DNA of 64,000 bases from Beroe forskalii (GCA_011033025.1 WFMF01000012.1:409953-473952); one strand, 5' to 3'; shown: positions 11,176 through 22,780, counted from the stretch's first letter. The notes: a model not told the origin generated them from the letters alone. Translations and numbers: made by a program.

Positions 11176-13794
11176 TCACTTGATATCTACAGCAAGCAAT
11201 ATGTTGCTCAAATCAATGACATCCTTGGTATCTTCAGCAAGTTCCGCATCTCTGATCTTCTCCTCTTCTGGGCCAAAACATTCCTGACTCTTTACTGAGA
11301 AGCTCATCTCAGATTGCCGAGATGACGGACTTTGTAAAATCATCTGCTGAGTGGTTGACCTGTTCATCTTCTTCCGTGTGAAGGCCTTGTTGGGGCTGTG
11401 GAACAGCGGATTCAGAAGACTGTTCACAGGGATGAGAACTATAGCAGCTATCTCGTAGAAATCTTGAGGCACATTCTTGTCACAGTAGGACAGAATGGTG
11501 GCAATGATGATCGGTATCCAGGCTAGTAACTGTGAGCATATGATGAGAGCCACTTTCTTTGACATCTTGATGTTCTTCCTCTCCTTGGTGGCTCGTTGAG
11601 TCCTGTCTGCAGTTGGAACTGGAGACCGGAACCGAGTGACTGCTATCCAGATGTAGGAAACAGAGAAGAGTAGGATGGTGATGCCTAGGAGGGTGACGTA
11701 GAGGAGTTTGAAGAGCTTTATCCCGCCACCAGAGTCTTCCGAAAACAGGTTCTGGATACAAAGCGGGGATTGGTTGAAGAACCCGAACTTCCCTCGCGGC
11801 TCAAACAGCCCTGGATTTGATGTAACGTTGGAGAGGAGAGCCAGTCTTTCCGACCAGGAAAATGTATCAGGATCCAACTCCACGCCATAATACTCCATAA
11901 TTAGACCGTCTATAAGTTCCTTCGTTCCTTTGGTGACGATAGGGTTTCCTTCAAATGACACTGCTGTGACGAAGGTGTCTTCAAACAACTGGATGGGTAA
12001 GAGCGTTATCACGCTAGACAGGACCACCAGGAAGTTAGCTACTGCAAGACAAGTAACACACTTCCTGGGAGGGAAGTACACCAGCAGATGCTCACAAGTA
12101 TAACACCGGTACACGCCCATCATCAGGGCTGTAACCAGAGACCCGTGACTGGACAGTGTGAAGAGCACCCCCGTCACATTACACATGTGGGAGGACCGCC
12201 ACGCAGCGTCGTGCAGGCAGTACGAGCCGTAGAACTGGAAGTTCTTGAGGGTGATTATCAGGACGTACAGACCCATCAATGAGTCGTAGATGGACAGTTG
12301 GACGCACAGCACGCTGTTTAGTTTCGATGCAAATCTTTGATTTTCGAAGTAAAGCTTTGCCCCGTGTCCGTAGAGGCCTCGTAAGTTGAGGATGAAGATG
12401 AAGATGCACAGAGGATGACCATGTAGTAGCTGATGTACTTGTTACTGATCATCAACTTGTCGTCAGCGAGGTTATTCCTGGCGCATTCCTGACATTCGTC
12501 AGACAGGTCGTTGCAGTCTGGTACAGAGTCACAAACCTTGGAGAGGGGAATGGACTTCATGGCATCGTCACAGTAGAACCTGTTGGCACACGAGAACTCC
12601 TCCGCTCTGTTGGGGCAGTCATGGAAGCCATCACACACATCAACCTCAGGAGAGAGGGCTATGGAACTGTCCACTGCACAGGTGTAGTTGACTGCCACAT
12701 GGCGTGATTCCTTGTCTACTGACAAGCTCTCCCAGTCCACTCTCTCACAGTGGTTTTCTAGCTGTTTGCACTGCCTTTACAGAGTCCTGAGTAGTCCTGT
12801 GGTTCCATGATTCTTGAGAACCTCTTATCTATCTCCAGAATGGAGTCCGCTGCGCACTGGAATAATCCCGGCAACGTTGTCTCAGTTCCCCTTTTCCTCG
12901 ACTGCAGATCGTTGGTTAAGCCACACCTTTCCGCCCTCCTCTGACCCTGCTTACAGAACGCATTGTTCCTCTCAACCTCACAGTTCAAGTAGCTGTCACA
13001 GACACACTCGTCACTGGCGTCCAGACAGTCTGTCTGTCCGTCGCACACCTGCCCCAGACTCACACAGCCATTGCCGTCACTGCAGAAGAAGACGGGGCTA
13101 TCCGGACACCCACACTCGTCAGTCAGACACGCCGACACTCCGTCACACTGCAGCTCCCGCGTTATCAGGCACTTCCTGCTGGCTCGCTGGTTCCGGGACA
13201 CGAAGTCACACTTCAAGAAGTGGGTGTGGTCGCTGGTCCGGGTTATCATGAAGTGGTTATCCATGCTCCCTTTCTGATGCGAGATTTAGCTGTCGCACAG
13301 GTCAGGTTCTTGCTGGAAATGCCGATCAGTTCTTTTTCGTTTTCCTCGTCTTCTTGACTAGAATCTTGACGTCGATTTTTCTTCTCAAGTTTGGATACTT
13401 TTTCCTTGACAGCTTTTCTCACGGATTGTAAGATATTACCGTCCTTTACATGCTCTTCAGCGATGAGCTTTGGGATCAATTTCATTTTTATATCTGCTAC
13501 ATTGAGACCAGGGGATCCCTTTTTTTCGAGAGACCGATTTTTTTCGATATCATCGATTTTACCTTTTGTCAGTAAGGATTTCTCGGGTTTATCTTGCTTT
13601 ATCTTTGGTTTGTTCAGTTCATTCTTATCCTTTGAGGTTGACATTGGATCGACTTGACTTTCGCCACGCTTTTTTTCATCTTTCTCTTTCTTTGCATTAG
13701 ATTTCAGCTTTTTAAGGTAGCTATTCTGCTTAGCATAACTCGTCAACACCAGCACTATGGCTAAAAAGCATAGAGCTCTTGATAAAGTCATCAA
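11176..13794 (-). CDS. LDLa-domain LGR/GRL101-like G-protein-coupled receptor, three frameshifts
   Basis: The minus-strand reading begins MMTLSRALCFLAIVLVL, a signal peptide, followed by about 130 residues rich in Lys and Glu. Cysteine-rich LDL-receptor class A modules follow (for example CVSLGQVCDGQTDCLDASDE and KVCDSVPDCNDLSDEC), about four in all. The 7TM domain covers roughly 12400-11350, with a TM3 end reading MGVYRCYTC in place of E/DRY and a TM7 end reading NSLLNPLFHSP in place of NPxxY, then a Ser-rich cytoplasmic tail. No leucine-rich repeats are visible between LDLa modules and TM1, although they are usual in GRL101 and relaxin-type receptors. The frame shifts near 13260, 12765 and 12400. 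Each shift equals the loss of one base and translation resumes sensibly on the other side (for example ILC to CIFIFILNLRGLYG at TM1). No introns are needed. It is either a young pseudogene or an intact gene with assembly errors. It should act at the plasma membrane; the ligand is unknown. Confidence 0.8.
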
Positions 13795-14462
13795 ATTGCA
13801 AAAAAATCAAAGAACAAAACTAAGAAATAGTTACCACGGATTTCTGACTCTCCTGCGGTGAGTGGGAGCCAGTGGCCCAGTGGCATGGTTGCAGTAAGTG
13901 GCTCAATAAATAACAATATTTAAAGCTGATTAACAAGCACGATGTTATGCCATGAAAGCTCTTAAGTATCTACACATCACGCAACAACAGGAACTATTTC
14001 CCTTCAATCAGAACGAAATTATACTTAAGTAAGGTCCTGAATTAAATTTTCTGGTTCTAAGAGCGAGTGAATGTTAAGTAAACACACAGTGAAATGAATG
14101 TTCCTTTAACCGTAGTGGTTCATGTCTCCATATATCATCTTGTCAATCACGAAATCTCGCTCACAATCTGACGTGCTTATCATTGTCAGTCATCAATTTG
14201 ATCCTCCAAGTCTGCAGGACTTTTAGAGAGACTCCAGTCTGACCAAATTGCATAAAATATCATGCTATTCACTATTGATCAAGGAACTGCCAAGCCTCAA
14301 GGCGCTAAATTGAATAGATTGTTCATTTCTTAATATCCAAATAATTTGAAGATGTGACCATGATGGTCATTTGAGATTGCCTAATGATGGCAGCGCGATT
14401 TTATTTAGTTTCAGGCAATAACAAAAAAAGGCCTATAAGTAATACTTATAGCCCTTTTATGT
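13795..14462. other. Intronic stretch upstream of the receptor
   Basis: This lies between the receptor start codon and the polypyrimidine tract, inside the host-gene intron. It should hold the receptor promoter if the gene is live, but I see no clear TATA box or repeat. Confidence 0.4.
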
Positions 14463-14489
14463 GCGTATTAAATATAGAAAATTCCTTTC

Positions 14490-14728
14490 CTAAACCCTCT
14501 CTCCCAAAACCCTTTCCCTAACCCTCTCCTTAACCCTCTCCTTAACCCTCTCCTTAACCCTTTCCTAAACCCTTCCCTTAACCCTTTCCTAAATTCTCTC
14601 TCCCAACACCCTCTCCCAACACCAACCCACTCCTATAAACCCACTCCTATAAACCCACTCCTAAACCCACTCCTATAAACCCCCTCCAACACCCCCTCCA
14701 ACACCCGCTCCTAAACCCACTCTCCCAG
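14490..14728 (+). repeat. Pyrimidine-rich minisatellite ending at a splice acceptor
   Basis: About 240 bp composed of variants of CCCTCTCCTTAA, then CCCACTCCTATAAA, then CACCCCCTCCAA. It ends CACTCTCCCAG directly before the exon at 14729. The early part contains TTAACCC and CCCTAACCC words, telomere-like but not a regular telomeric repeat. It acts as, or has replaced, the polypyrimidine tract of this intron. Confidence 0.75.
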
Positions 14729-14832
14729 GTGCTAACGTGGTGCTGCAGAGACTCAGTATTCTCCACGGGATGAGCAGTAGGATGTCTTTCAGAGTATTCG
14801 ACCCGGACTTCTCTCTCACTACCGTTACCTAC
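14729..14832 (+). CDS. Next exon of the split gene
   Basis: This 104-bp exon lies between CTCCCAG and TAC|GTCAGT. It begins in phase 1, completing a Gly codon with the last base of the exon at 10346-10493, and ends in phase 0. It encodes ANVVLQRLSILHGMSSR then MSFRVFDPDFSLTTVTY. The two exons together give 84 residues with no stop, and the matching phases across a 4235-bp intron argue strongly that they belong to one gene. The pattern EGANxxLQRL with a later FD-x-D recalls CATIP-type proteins; treat that as a hypothesis. No downstream exon was recognised in the following 2.5 kb. Confidence 0.6.
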
Positions 14833-15476
14833 GTCAGTACATTAACCGGGGGTCGAATTTATTTTCATTTCTAGAGAATTAGAAAGCAGGAATTATTATT
14901 TTCACACTTGATTGTTGCTTGATAAAATCCCAAAGGCCATATCGTCAATCTTGCGTCATTACTATGGTCTGCAATTTAACAGGAATTCACACTTCCAGTC
15001 GGAGGATTCCTGAGTTCTAATGAAGGCGAATTTGCTGAATGATTCACAAAATGTTTCATGTTTTAGAACTACAATTTTAACAGTTGTAATTTGCACTTAT
15101 TAGTTGGCTCCATGAGCCCACCTTTCAGGGTTTTCTAAGAAAGACGTAGATATATAATGTTTATGTAGGTTTGATTTAAAATTTGATAATCTTAAATTTC
15201 ATTCATTTTAATATACAAATTTATAAAATTGCAAAAGGAGCTTTAAAATTGAGAAGGATCGCAAGAATTAAAACTGCACAATTATCCTACACTCAAGCCA
15301 TTTTTACTCGAAGCTGAAAGCAGTGACAACTCCAAATCCCATTGCCACTCACATGTTTGTGAAAAATTTACGAAGCAGTGCATTCTCTCTCTCTCCAGAA
15401 AAGTAGCAGTTTCACTGTCCAAGCATCACAACGCTTTGGTCCGAGAAAACGTGAAAATTATCGACCAAGCTTTATC
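14833..15476. other. Non-coding stretch after the exon
   Basis: Probably the next intron. A CTCTCTCTCTCCAG acceptor-like tract at about 15387-15400 is followed by an open frame, but its translation shows nothing recognisable and runs into the tandem repeat at 15477. Confidence 0.35.
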
Positions 15477-15820
15477 ATACGTTGTGGAATGAAAATCAGC
15501 GATGTATCGTTACAAAATCGGCCCTGCCAAAATTAGTTAACGAAGTACATCAAACAAATACACAGTATGCGTCTCCTTTTGACCTTTATCGAGTTCTGGA
15601 ATGAAAAGAGGTTCCAACAAGCATTTCGTATCAAAACAAGCACAAATTATACGTTGTGGATTGAAAATCAGCGATGTATCGTTACAAAATCGGTCCTGCC
15701 ATGATGAGTTAGCGAAGTACATCAAACAAATACCCAGTATGCGTCTCCTTTTGACCTTCATTGAGTTCTGGAATGAAAAAAATGATTCCAACAAGCATTT
15801 CGTATCAAAACAAGCATAAT
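15477..15820. repeat. Tandem duplication, two units of 172 bp
   Basis: The block beginning ATACGTTGTGG at 15477 recurs at 15649 with a 172-bp shift and few mismatches. Both units contain ATCAGCGATGTATCGTTAC and end AGCATTTCGTATCAAAAC. The minus-strand open frame across it repeats itself for the same reason and is not a gene. Confidence 0.85.
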
Positions 15821-17270
15821 TCAATGTAAATGCAATGTATTGTGTATTGAAATGTATTAAATGCGCGCTATGGCGCGCATTTGAGATGCTTAAACTTCAT
15901 GCTTTCCACAGTAAAAATTGAAAAATTTGGCCGGTGTTAGCATTTCTAAAGAAGAATGCCCTTCTGTTACAGGCAAAATTATGACAAAATTTCGACGATT
16001 CTATTGGGTATCAATTGAAATAAAGCTTTCAGAAGTAGATTTCACAAGCCTACAAGCACACTCATTGACGTAAGCTACGTATGGAAGGTAAATTTAGCAG
16101 GAACGGGTCCGAGGTAGAAAATTGGATGCTCAGCTAATTTCAGTCCATTAAAAGCCTGTGCGTAGTGAGTTAATGAAATTGTGATCAACGTCATAATTAT
16201 TACCGAGAAAAAATCACTTCTTTCATCCTCTCCACTGTACACTGCCAAATGTACAAAAAATTTTAACTACCAGCCGAAGTACTTTCCTTCCATTATGCAT
16301 TGATGTTGATAGACTGAATAAATTGAATTTCAGAAAACGAAATTATGAATTATTACATTATAACACTCTTCGATAGTGTACATAGAAAGCTCACGTTAAA
16401 ACTATAATCTTATAATGTAAAAATGACAGTTTTTTGACATTGAATAAAGCATGTGACTTCCATATGGGGCATATTCAAACAAAGAATGATCAGTTATACA
16501 GCAGTGTCGAACAGTCTGATAACTTCATGACAAAGTGGCCGCTACTCTCCAAGAATCTCTGGGGCAAACGGGACACTCTGAAAATCTGAAAAAATTGAAT
16601 TTTAGTAAAAATTCTGATTGAATAATGGCCAGAAAAAATAAGCTTGAAAATTTGATAACGGAGACGAAGTACAGGTGTAACAAATACGTTGCCAGGATTC
16701 AAGCAGTTGTGGTTGGCAATTACGAGCCGGACACATACCTATGCAATTGGAAATTACTCATTCTTAGGCTCCTCTCACATATGGGATAAAATCAAGTGAC
16801 GGGCTTCCCTAGATACAAGATATACAGCACCCCTGATATCTTAGGCTAGACTATTTAGCTTGAGCTAACCTCGAAAAATGTGATCCACCATACCAGGCTC
16901 CATCAAATTTGGACTTAACCACTGCGTCAGGCTAAAATCCAAGCTCATATTACACTGGGCTTCACAATACCGGGCCTCACACGTTTCTGGGCGTTACTGC
17001 AGAATGGAAAACACAGCGAAGGATTGTCCATACCCTAGGCTTGCCTTTGCCTTGGTCTCAACGTAGCTGACTCTGTCCAACCTTAAGCACACAACGCATG
17101 GGATCTCTTACTGTAAGAGATCGCATGGGATCTTTTTACTGTAAGAGACTTACATCAGGGTCAAACTTGAGTTGAATGAGTGCATCACTGCATCAAGCTA
17201 AAATCTTGATCATCTATAGTACCAACTATCAATCTCACTGCTACCCCGGGGTTCGCCGTACCTGATCCAC
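15821..17270. other. Non-coding stretch
   Basis: No recognised gene. A short direct repeat CGCATGGGATCT...ACTGTAAGAGA occurs twice at about 17096-17147. Otherwise nothing was seen. Confidence 0.4.
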
Positions 17271-17276
17271 GCTATC

Positions 17277-17760
17277 ATGGGCATTGGGCCAAGACACATT
17301 CCATATGCTCAGCAGGATATGGACTACTGGGACCGTCTGAAAAAGCTGAAGCTGATGTCTCTCCAACGCAGAAGAGAACGGTACACCATAATTCATACAT
17401 GGAAGATTCTGCAGGAAAAGGCTCCGAACAGCACAAGTTTGGAATTCTACAACAATGAACGTCTTGGGGTCCGAGCGAAAATTCTTCCATTCAACTACAA
17501 GGCACAGCGCTCGGTATCCACTGCTTACGACAATTCATTTGGGGTTAAATCGGCCCGTCTCTGGAACTTGCTTCCTAAGCAAGTCAACTCAGTTAAGGAG
17601 CTAGAGGCATTCAGGATAGCCCTTGGAGACTTCCTCACCCAATACCCGGATAAGCCACCGGTTACGGGTTACACACCGCCAAACAGCAACTCCTTACTCG
17701 ACTGGAGCTGTGAACGAGGAGATGGAGTACGTGGACATCACTGATCCCAGCTGCGATCCC
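17277..17760 (+). pseudogene. LINE ORF2 C-terminal remnant
   Basis: A 155-codon open frame carries the post-RT tail seen in CR1/L2/jockey-type LINEs: DYWDRLKKLKLMSLQRRRER, then YTIIHTWKILQEKAP and SFGVKSARLWNLLPKQVN, with the tail ending near LLDWSCERGDG. No RT core lies upstream in frame, so this is a typical 5'-truncated insertion. The methionine used by the open frame is incidental. Sequence to about 18000 is probably its 3' untranslated region. Confidence 0.85.
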
Positions 17761-18128
17761 TGCTAAACCCTTCAAAATGTATCAAAATGTATGTACTGGA
17801 GCGATGTGCCGTGGACCCCAGTGTTTGGCGGTGTCTCTCCGTCTGAAAGCATGGTCCTTTCTACGAAAGGTACTCGAGGACCTTTTACTATGAAACACGG
17901 TGCCTGTTCTTAGATCGATGGTCTTATATAGATGTGGCACAAAGTCCAGACTCCAGGTCCAGAGTCTGCTGACGATAGTGATTCCATAGTGATTCGTAGT
18001 GTCACAAAAATAATCCTAGAAAGTTAATTTCTCAATCAGACTACGGGTCCCTGATAAAAAGAAGTGCAAATACACCAGATTGACTGACTGATTACCTGAC
18101 TGATTTACTGACAGAAGGATTGAAAGAC

Positions 18129-18620
18129 TTACTGACTGACTGATTGATTGACAAAATATTTCGCCACTTCAAACAAATATTCAAGAATATATTCATAATC
18201 TTCAAAAGCGCAACAGATGTCATACAGTTCTCGGTTGCGGGTTTTTCGTTTTTTGGCAGGTGAAATCCCCACAGCCAATCTGTCAAGATGAAAGTCTGTT
18301 GCAACTTGCTGCTCAGAGATACCTCTAAAGTACTCTTGCACAGATGGCTTGGCCCTGTTTACCCTCGTCTTAAAGCCACGGTGGAAGCCTTCGACCATGT
18401 TGCTAGTCCGAGGGTAATCGAAATCAACCATGATAGTGTTATAGTGATTCCAAAATACTGCAGGAAATCGAGGTTCACTCCTCTCATCACAGTCAGCACT
18501 AGAAAGTCCCAAATACGTTAACTCAAAATAATTTACGACACTTAGTAAATTAGGATACTTACTAGCAATATAAATTGAAAGTTCTTCAAAGGCATCATCT
18601 GAATGAACCTCAATTGACAT
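18129..18620 (-). pseudogene. MULE transposase C-terminal fragment
   Basis: This 163-codon minus-strand frame matches the C-terminal part of Mutator-like (MULE) transposases found in animals, often alongside FLYWCH proteins. It shows YFELTYLGL, FPAVFWNHYNTIMVDF, then PRTSNMVEGFHRGFKTRV, AKPSVQEYFRGISEQQV and a basic tail. The catalytic DDE part that should precede it is absent. The first codons (MSIEVHS) lie in a separate repeat shared with 19958-19980, so the true MULE homology probably starts at about residue 8. The frame runs into TGACTGAC-type simple repeats at its 3' end. Confidence 0.8.
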
Positions 18621-18623
18621 TTA

Positions 18624-19227
18624 TTGAAGTGTCACTGTCCCAATTGTCCCAATTGTCCCGTCCCAATTTACTTTTTTGAGTTTGGGACTGGTTTTGGGAC
18701 AAATGGGACAACTAGGACATTGGGACAATTGGGACAACCGAAAAGTTGAAAAAATCAGTCATTCATCATTTTTACATAGATAAATGTTTTTCTATCATTG
18801 AAATAAAAGTTATATTTATACTACTATGCTAATAAGAACAAGTTTTGGTCGTGTGCCACTATGTAACAAGCTGTGGGACAAAACACTAAATTGCTCACAA
18901 AACACAATCATCTGAGCCCCACTTGTCTCTGTCACTTTTGTCCCAATTGTCCCAAATGTCCCATTTGTCCCAAATGTCCATTGTCCCAGTCCGCATTCAC
19001 TTTTTGAGTCCCATTTGTTCCATTTTCTCTGTCCCATTTGTCCCAATTGTCCCAAATGTCTGGTGTCCCAGTCCAAATTCACTTTTTGAGTCCCATTTGT
19101 TCCATTTTCTCTGTCCCATTTGTCCCAATTGTCCATTTGTCCCAAATGTCCCATTTGTCCCAATTGTCCCTGTCCCAATCCACTTTTTCTTGAGTTTGGG
19201 ACAATTGGGACAGTGAAACCCCCCCCC
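18624..19227. mobile_element. MITE of GTCCCA words, with TTTA target duplication
   Basis: The left end has CACTGTCCCAATTGTCCCA and the right end its exact reverse complement at about 19198-19216. The interior is a patchwork of GTCCCAATT and GTCCCAAAT words, including a repeat of about 100 bp (CACTTTTTGAGTCCCATTTG). The insertion is flanked by TTTA (18620-18623 and 19228-19231). The uninterrupted target is present at 19958-20042, where the left flank (GAATGAACCTCAATTGACAT) runs straight into the right flank (TTTTGAAGGCTGGAATATTC). No transposase. Confidence 0.85.
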
Positions 19228-19231
19228 TTTA

Positions 19232-19293
19232 TTTTGAAGGCTGGAATATTCAAACTTAACTTTTTTTAGTAAAACTAACTCATTAACTAAAAT
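19232..19293. repeat. Repeat R2, copy split by the MITE
   Basis: This is the right-hand part of a short repeat whose left-hand part is 18601-18623. It matches 19981-20042 nearly base for base (TTTTGAAGGCTGGAATATTC through TTAACTAAAAT). Confidence 0.8.
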
Positions 19294-19957
19294 TGCTTCC
19301 ATGTTGCAACTATTAGAGCAGAGGTTCAGCACCCAGAGAAGGTGGTGTTCCAGAGCAGTGAAGGAGCAGCGTTGGTAGTGAGGAGTGCTAGAAAATTGAA
19401 AGACATTCACTTCTGCATGGTATTCATTTCTCCAGACAGAATGCATGAAGATCGAGAAGAAAGGAAGGGACTTGTGTGACACATGAAGGAGAAAATCAGC
19501 AGCAATCCTCAGCAGTATAGTATCATTATATCAGTAATGGTCAGATGTGTAGCAGAGACAAGGTGTCAGTATCTACTCTCCCAGCTGCAGCTTTAACTTC
19601 ATCCCCTAAGACTGAATTGCGCCCCTCTCAGCCTCCAACAATCATCCCTCAGACTACACTATGTACAACTCAAGTTCCAGCATCATATGACCCATGTCTC
19701 GCCAGGTGGGACTTGCTGCAAACCCTCTGCCAAGTCCCCATCCTCCATTTTAATGTTTGAGTGTGTGTGTGTGTTGCTTTCTGATTTTCAAAGTGCTAAT
19801 TTGATGTGTGAATGAACCTTGAACTGTGGCAATCAGGCTGCACCCTACCGTCAACACATGACTCACTGCCATCTCAATGTCTGTGAACTTTTATTGTAAT
19901 AATTATATATCACTTCAAAGCCCTTATGGGTGCCCCACTGTTGATTTTCAAACAAAC

Positions 19958-20042
19958 GAATGAACCTCAATTGACATTTATTTTGAAGGCTGGAATATTC
20001 AAACTTAACTTTTTTTAGTAAAACTAACTCATTAACTAAAAT
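19958..20042. repeat. Repeat R2, unsplit copy (empty site)
   Basis: An intact counterpart of 18601-18623 joined to 19232-19293, without the MITE. It defines the insertion point of that element. The minus-strand frame (ILVNELVLLKKVKFEYSSLQ) is shared by both copies, but I do not recognise it. Confidence 0.8.
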
Positions 20043-20275
20043 GGATTTTATATTGTAATCTAAATCAAATTTAAAGTGGTAACCATTACATAAATTATGC
20101 ATATATGTGTGCAGATTGCTCAAATGCCACAGGGCTTGAAAAAGATGTACATATATTTACTGTTGAAGTGTCAACTTTGCACATGAATTCTATCAAAGCA
20201 CACCATTTTGTGTATCTATATTGAGCCCTCTTTCAATCAAATGATCTGCACACATCCATTAGTATCATAGCTCAT

Positions 20276-20360
20276 TCAGAATAAAACAAATGTTCAGAAT
20301 AAAACAAATGTTTATTTTGCATCTCATTCTTCATTCCTAATTAATAAATATATTCTAAAC
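20276..20360. repeat. Repeat R3, copy 1
   Basis: The block CAGAATAAAACAAATGTT, present twice in tandem and followed by TTATTTTGCATCTC, recurs with changes at 45421-45500. Function unknown. Confidence 0.6.
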
Positions 20361-21477
20361 AAATAATCCCACACAGACTTGAGTTATGGATATCATTAAA
20401 TGAGGTAAATTAGATCCGAATAGAGGCCAGAGTTTTTAATGTGAGAAGATTTATTTTCCTAGGTTCAGTTCTAACCATTGCTCAGTCAAAAGCACCTCAT
20501 GAAAAGGATGGAAAAAGGGGTAGTGAGGCAAACCTTACACAGTTTTCAGCTTCAGGAAAACGATTTGCTATCTATTTTGAGGGTTGGGACAACTGCAAAT
20601 CCACTAAAAGCTTTTTCAATAATTATTTTGGGATTTACTCCTCTTTAAGCCCCCTTTTACCACTCTCATTACTACCATAGGGTAGGGTAGTTTTGACAAG
20701 GCAGGGACAGGGTAGTTAGAAGAGACAGTAAAAAGGGTCCTGAAGCCATCTTAAGATAGTTTTATATCTAAATTTTATATCTCAACTGCTGGAACAATAG
20801 ATTCAATAAAATTTTTGCCCCTTTTTACTGATGAGGACACACACAGACAGAAGAAGAGCAAGTCTCCAATGGAGCATATTATTTATTCCCAGTCATTCCC
20901 ACTGAGCTAAGTGTGAAAGATATATAGGTATCTCAAGCCTATGCAGCTGCACAGTTCACTCAGCTGAGCATACAGAAAACTGTGTGGGCAGCTTAAATGA
21001 GAAACTTCCCATAGCAGTGAAGTCTTGGATGAATGAAGTATGGATTACACTTCCTGAACCATCACTGGCTTGATTACTTGGATCCTTCAATTCCTGTCAT
21101 TGGCATAATATATGGTTGTTTGAATAGAAGTAAAGCCTGCAAAACAAAATAAATTTAACAATATTGTATACAGTTTACACTATCACACCTGTTTATGTAG
21201 GCATAGCATACCCTCTAAGCACATAATAGGAGGAAATTAGACTGATTGCAACTTAACTTCTTTAATGATATTGTCTGCACAAAGCCACACATTCACAGGC
21301 ACTTGTTTGCATGTTTCAATCAATTGGTTATGTTCAATCAATCAATGGACAACAAAAAAAACACCTAATTAAGTATCAAGGTTCATATTATCCATTGCTC
21401 AGAAAGCTCTCATCAATGGATGGTTTGTTATTGACATGATGTTGCACATTACCATATTATGCAGCAGAAATGCTTTA
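20361..21477. other. Non-coding stretch
   Basis: No recognisable gene. Small open frames have no family features. Confidence 0.4.
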
Positions 21478-21934
21478 AGGTGCATGTAACGTTCGTTGGT
21501 CGATCGAATGGAATTGGTCGATTGATCAACTTCATTTGATCATCTGATGTGCTTTTAATAGAAATTCGAAAAATGAAGGAATGAGGGTTAGAAAATAGAA
21601 TTCTAAGAAAATGGGGAGTTCAGTACTTCACAGTTAAACGAAGGAATGTGGGAGGGTGTGCAGTTCGAACTTATGAAGAAATATGGGTTAGAGAATATGA
21701 GGTGCATGTAACGTTCGTTGGTCGATCGAATGGAATTGGTCGATCGATCAACTTCATTTGATCATCTGATGTGCTTTTAATAGAAAATCTTTAAGCTAGT
21801 AGGAAAACAACTAAATATTGCTCATTTAAACCCAATTCAAGTCAACAGGGGCCATTAAAACACGTCATTCGTTCAAATGGAGTTGATTGATCGACCAATT
21901 CCATTCGATCGACCGACGAATGTTACAGGCACCT
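21478..21934. mobile_element. TIR element with duplicated left end
   Basis: AGGTGCATGTAACGTTCGTT followed by GGTCGATCGAATGGAATTGG occurs at 21478 and again at 21700. The same end in reverse complement closes the unit at 21934 (ending TTACAGGCACCT). The 21700-21934 unit is a complete MITE with inverted repeats of about 60 bp. The 21478 copy is an extra left half. The interior has no coding capacity. Confidence 0.75.
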
Positions 21935-22224
21935 AAAATTACAGATTGTAAAAAACAAGAAACAACAGAATTGAGAAAAAAGAGGCAAACCAGAAACAAT
22001 GAATTGACCCACAATATTGACCATCATGGAGTTGGCCTCTAATTTTAATGAAGTGTTCGGACATGTGAACAGGGGCATGCATGTTAAGCAATGTGAAAAA
22101 GATAATTGTAATGCCAGAATTTTAATTAGCCGTTTTAAACTTTTCGACACTACTTTATACAATCAAATTTGAGACCTGGGGATATTGCAAGTTTGTAACA
22201 TCGAAATGTTTTAAGACTCACTTA

Positions 22225-22780
22225 AACAACCCCGGAACGCGAGGTAGCGCTGCTGCTAGTAGTTTGTGCGCAGTTTTGCGAAACGTAGCAATTCTGCAAC
22301 AATATTGCCCGATTTCATAGGCTAAACTTCAGATAGAGTAATTTTGAAGGTTGCCATTCGATAGAGCACAGCATAGGGAGTTCAGTGGTGAAGAGATCAT
22401 TTGAATCGCATTTCATGTCAGAAGTTATGATCAATAACACCTCATGACAGAAAACGAGGTTTTCCAGTAGTGGCGTGTTCAACGATTCATTGTGAAGCTC
22501 AGGAACATGATATCGAAAATCTATGATCAACTAACAATGTAGAATTTTATCCTCTATCGATTCTCGAAGGTCCCAAGTCTCTATCTTCAAAAAATGTGGA
22601 TTTCTATAAAAAGAAACCATGAGATGGTGTAAAAAAAGTACATTACTGTCTCTGAATGAGGTACCGCTGCTCTGTAGGTACCGCTGCTCCATTGCTTGAT
22701 GATTCGACAGCGCCAAATCAAGTTCAGGTTATTTCTGTGTACTTGCTCGTGCGTGTGTTTGGCCCGTTACCTTTTTTGCA
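22225..22780 (-). repeat. Interspersed repeat R1, copy 2
   Basis: Reverse-oriented copy of the repeat at 5742-6312 and 27200-27756, running from CCGGAACGCGAGGTAGCGCT to GTGTTTGGCCCGTTACC. It is more similar to the 27.2 kb copy than to the 5.7 kb copy. Both carry the GTACCGCTGCTCxxTxGGTACC block. Confidence 0.75.

Noticed and set aside
11480-13657. Plus-strand and alternative minus-strand frames across the receptor
   Set aside because: They lack domains and mirror the GC-rich receptor coding sequence.
14490-14728. Interstitial telomere
   Set aside because: TTAACCC words are present, but the repeat is irregular (CCCTCTCCTTAA and others), so it is better called a pyrimidine-rich minisatellite.
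15601-15819. Open frame across the 172-bp tandem repeat
   Set aside because: Explained by the duplication; no recognised domain.
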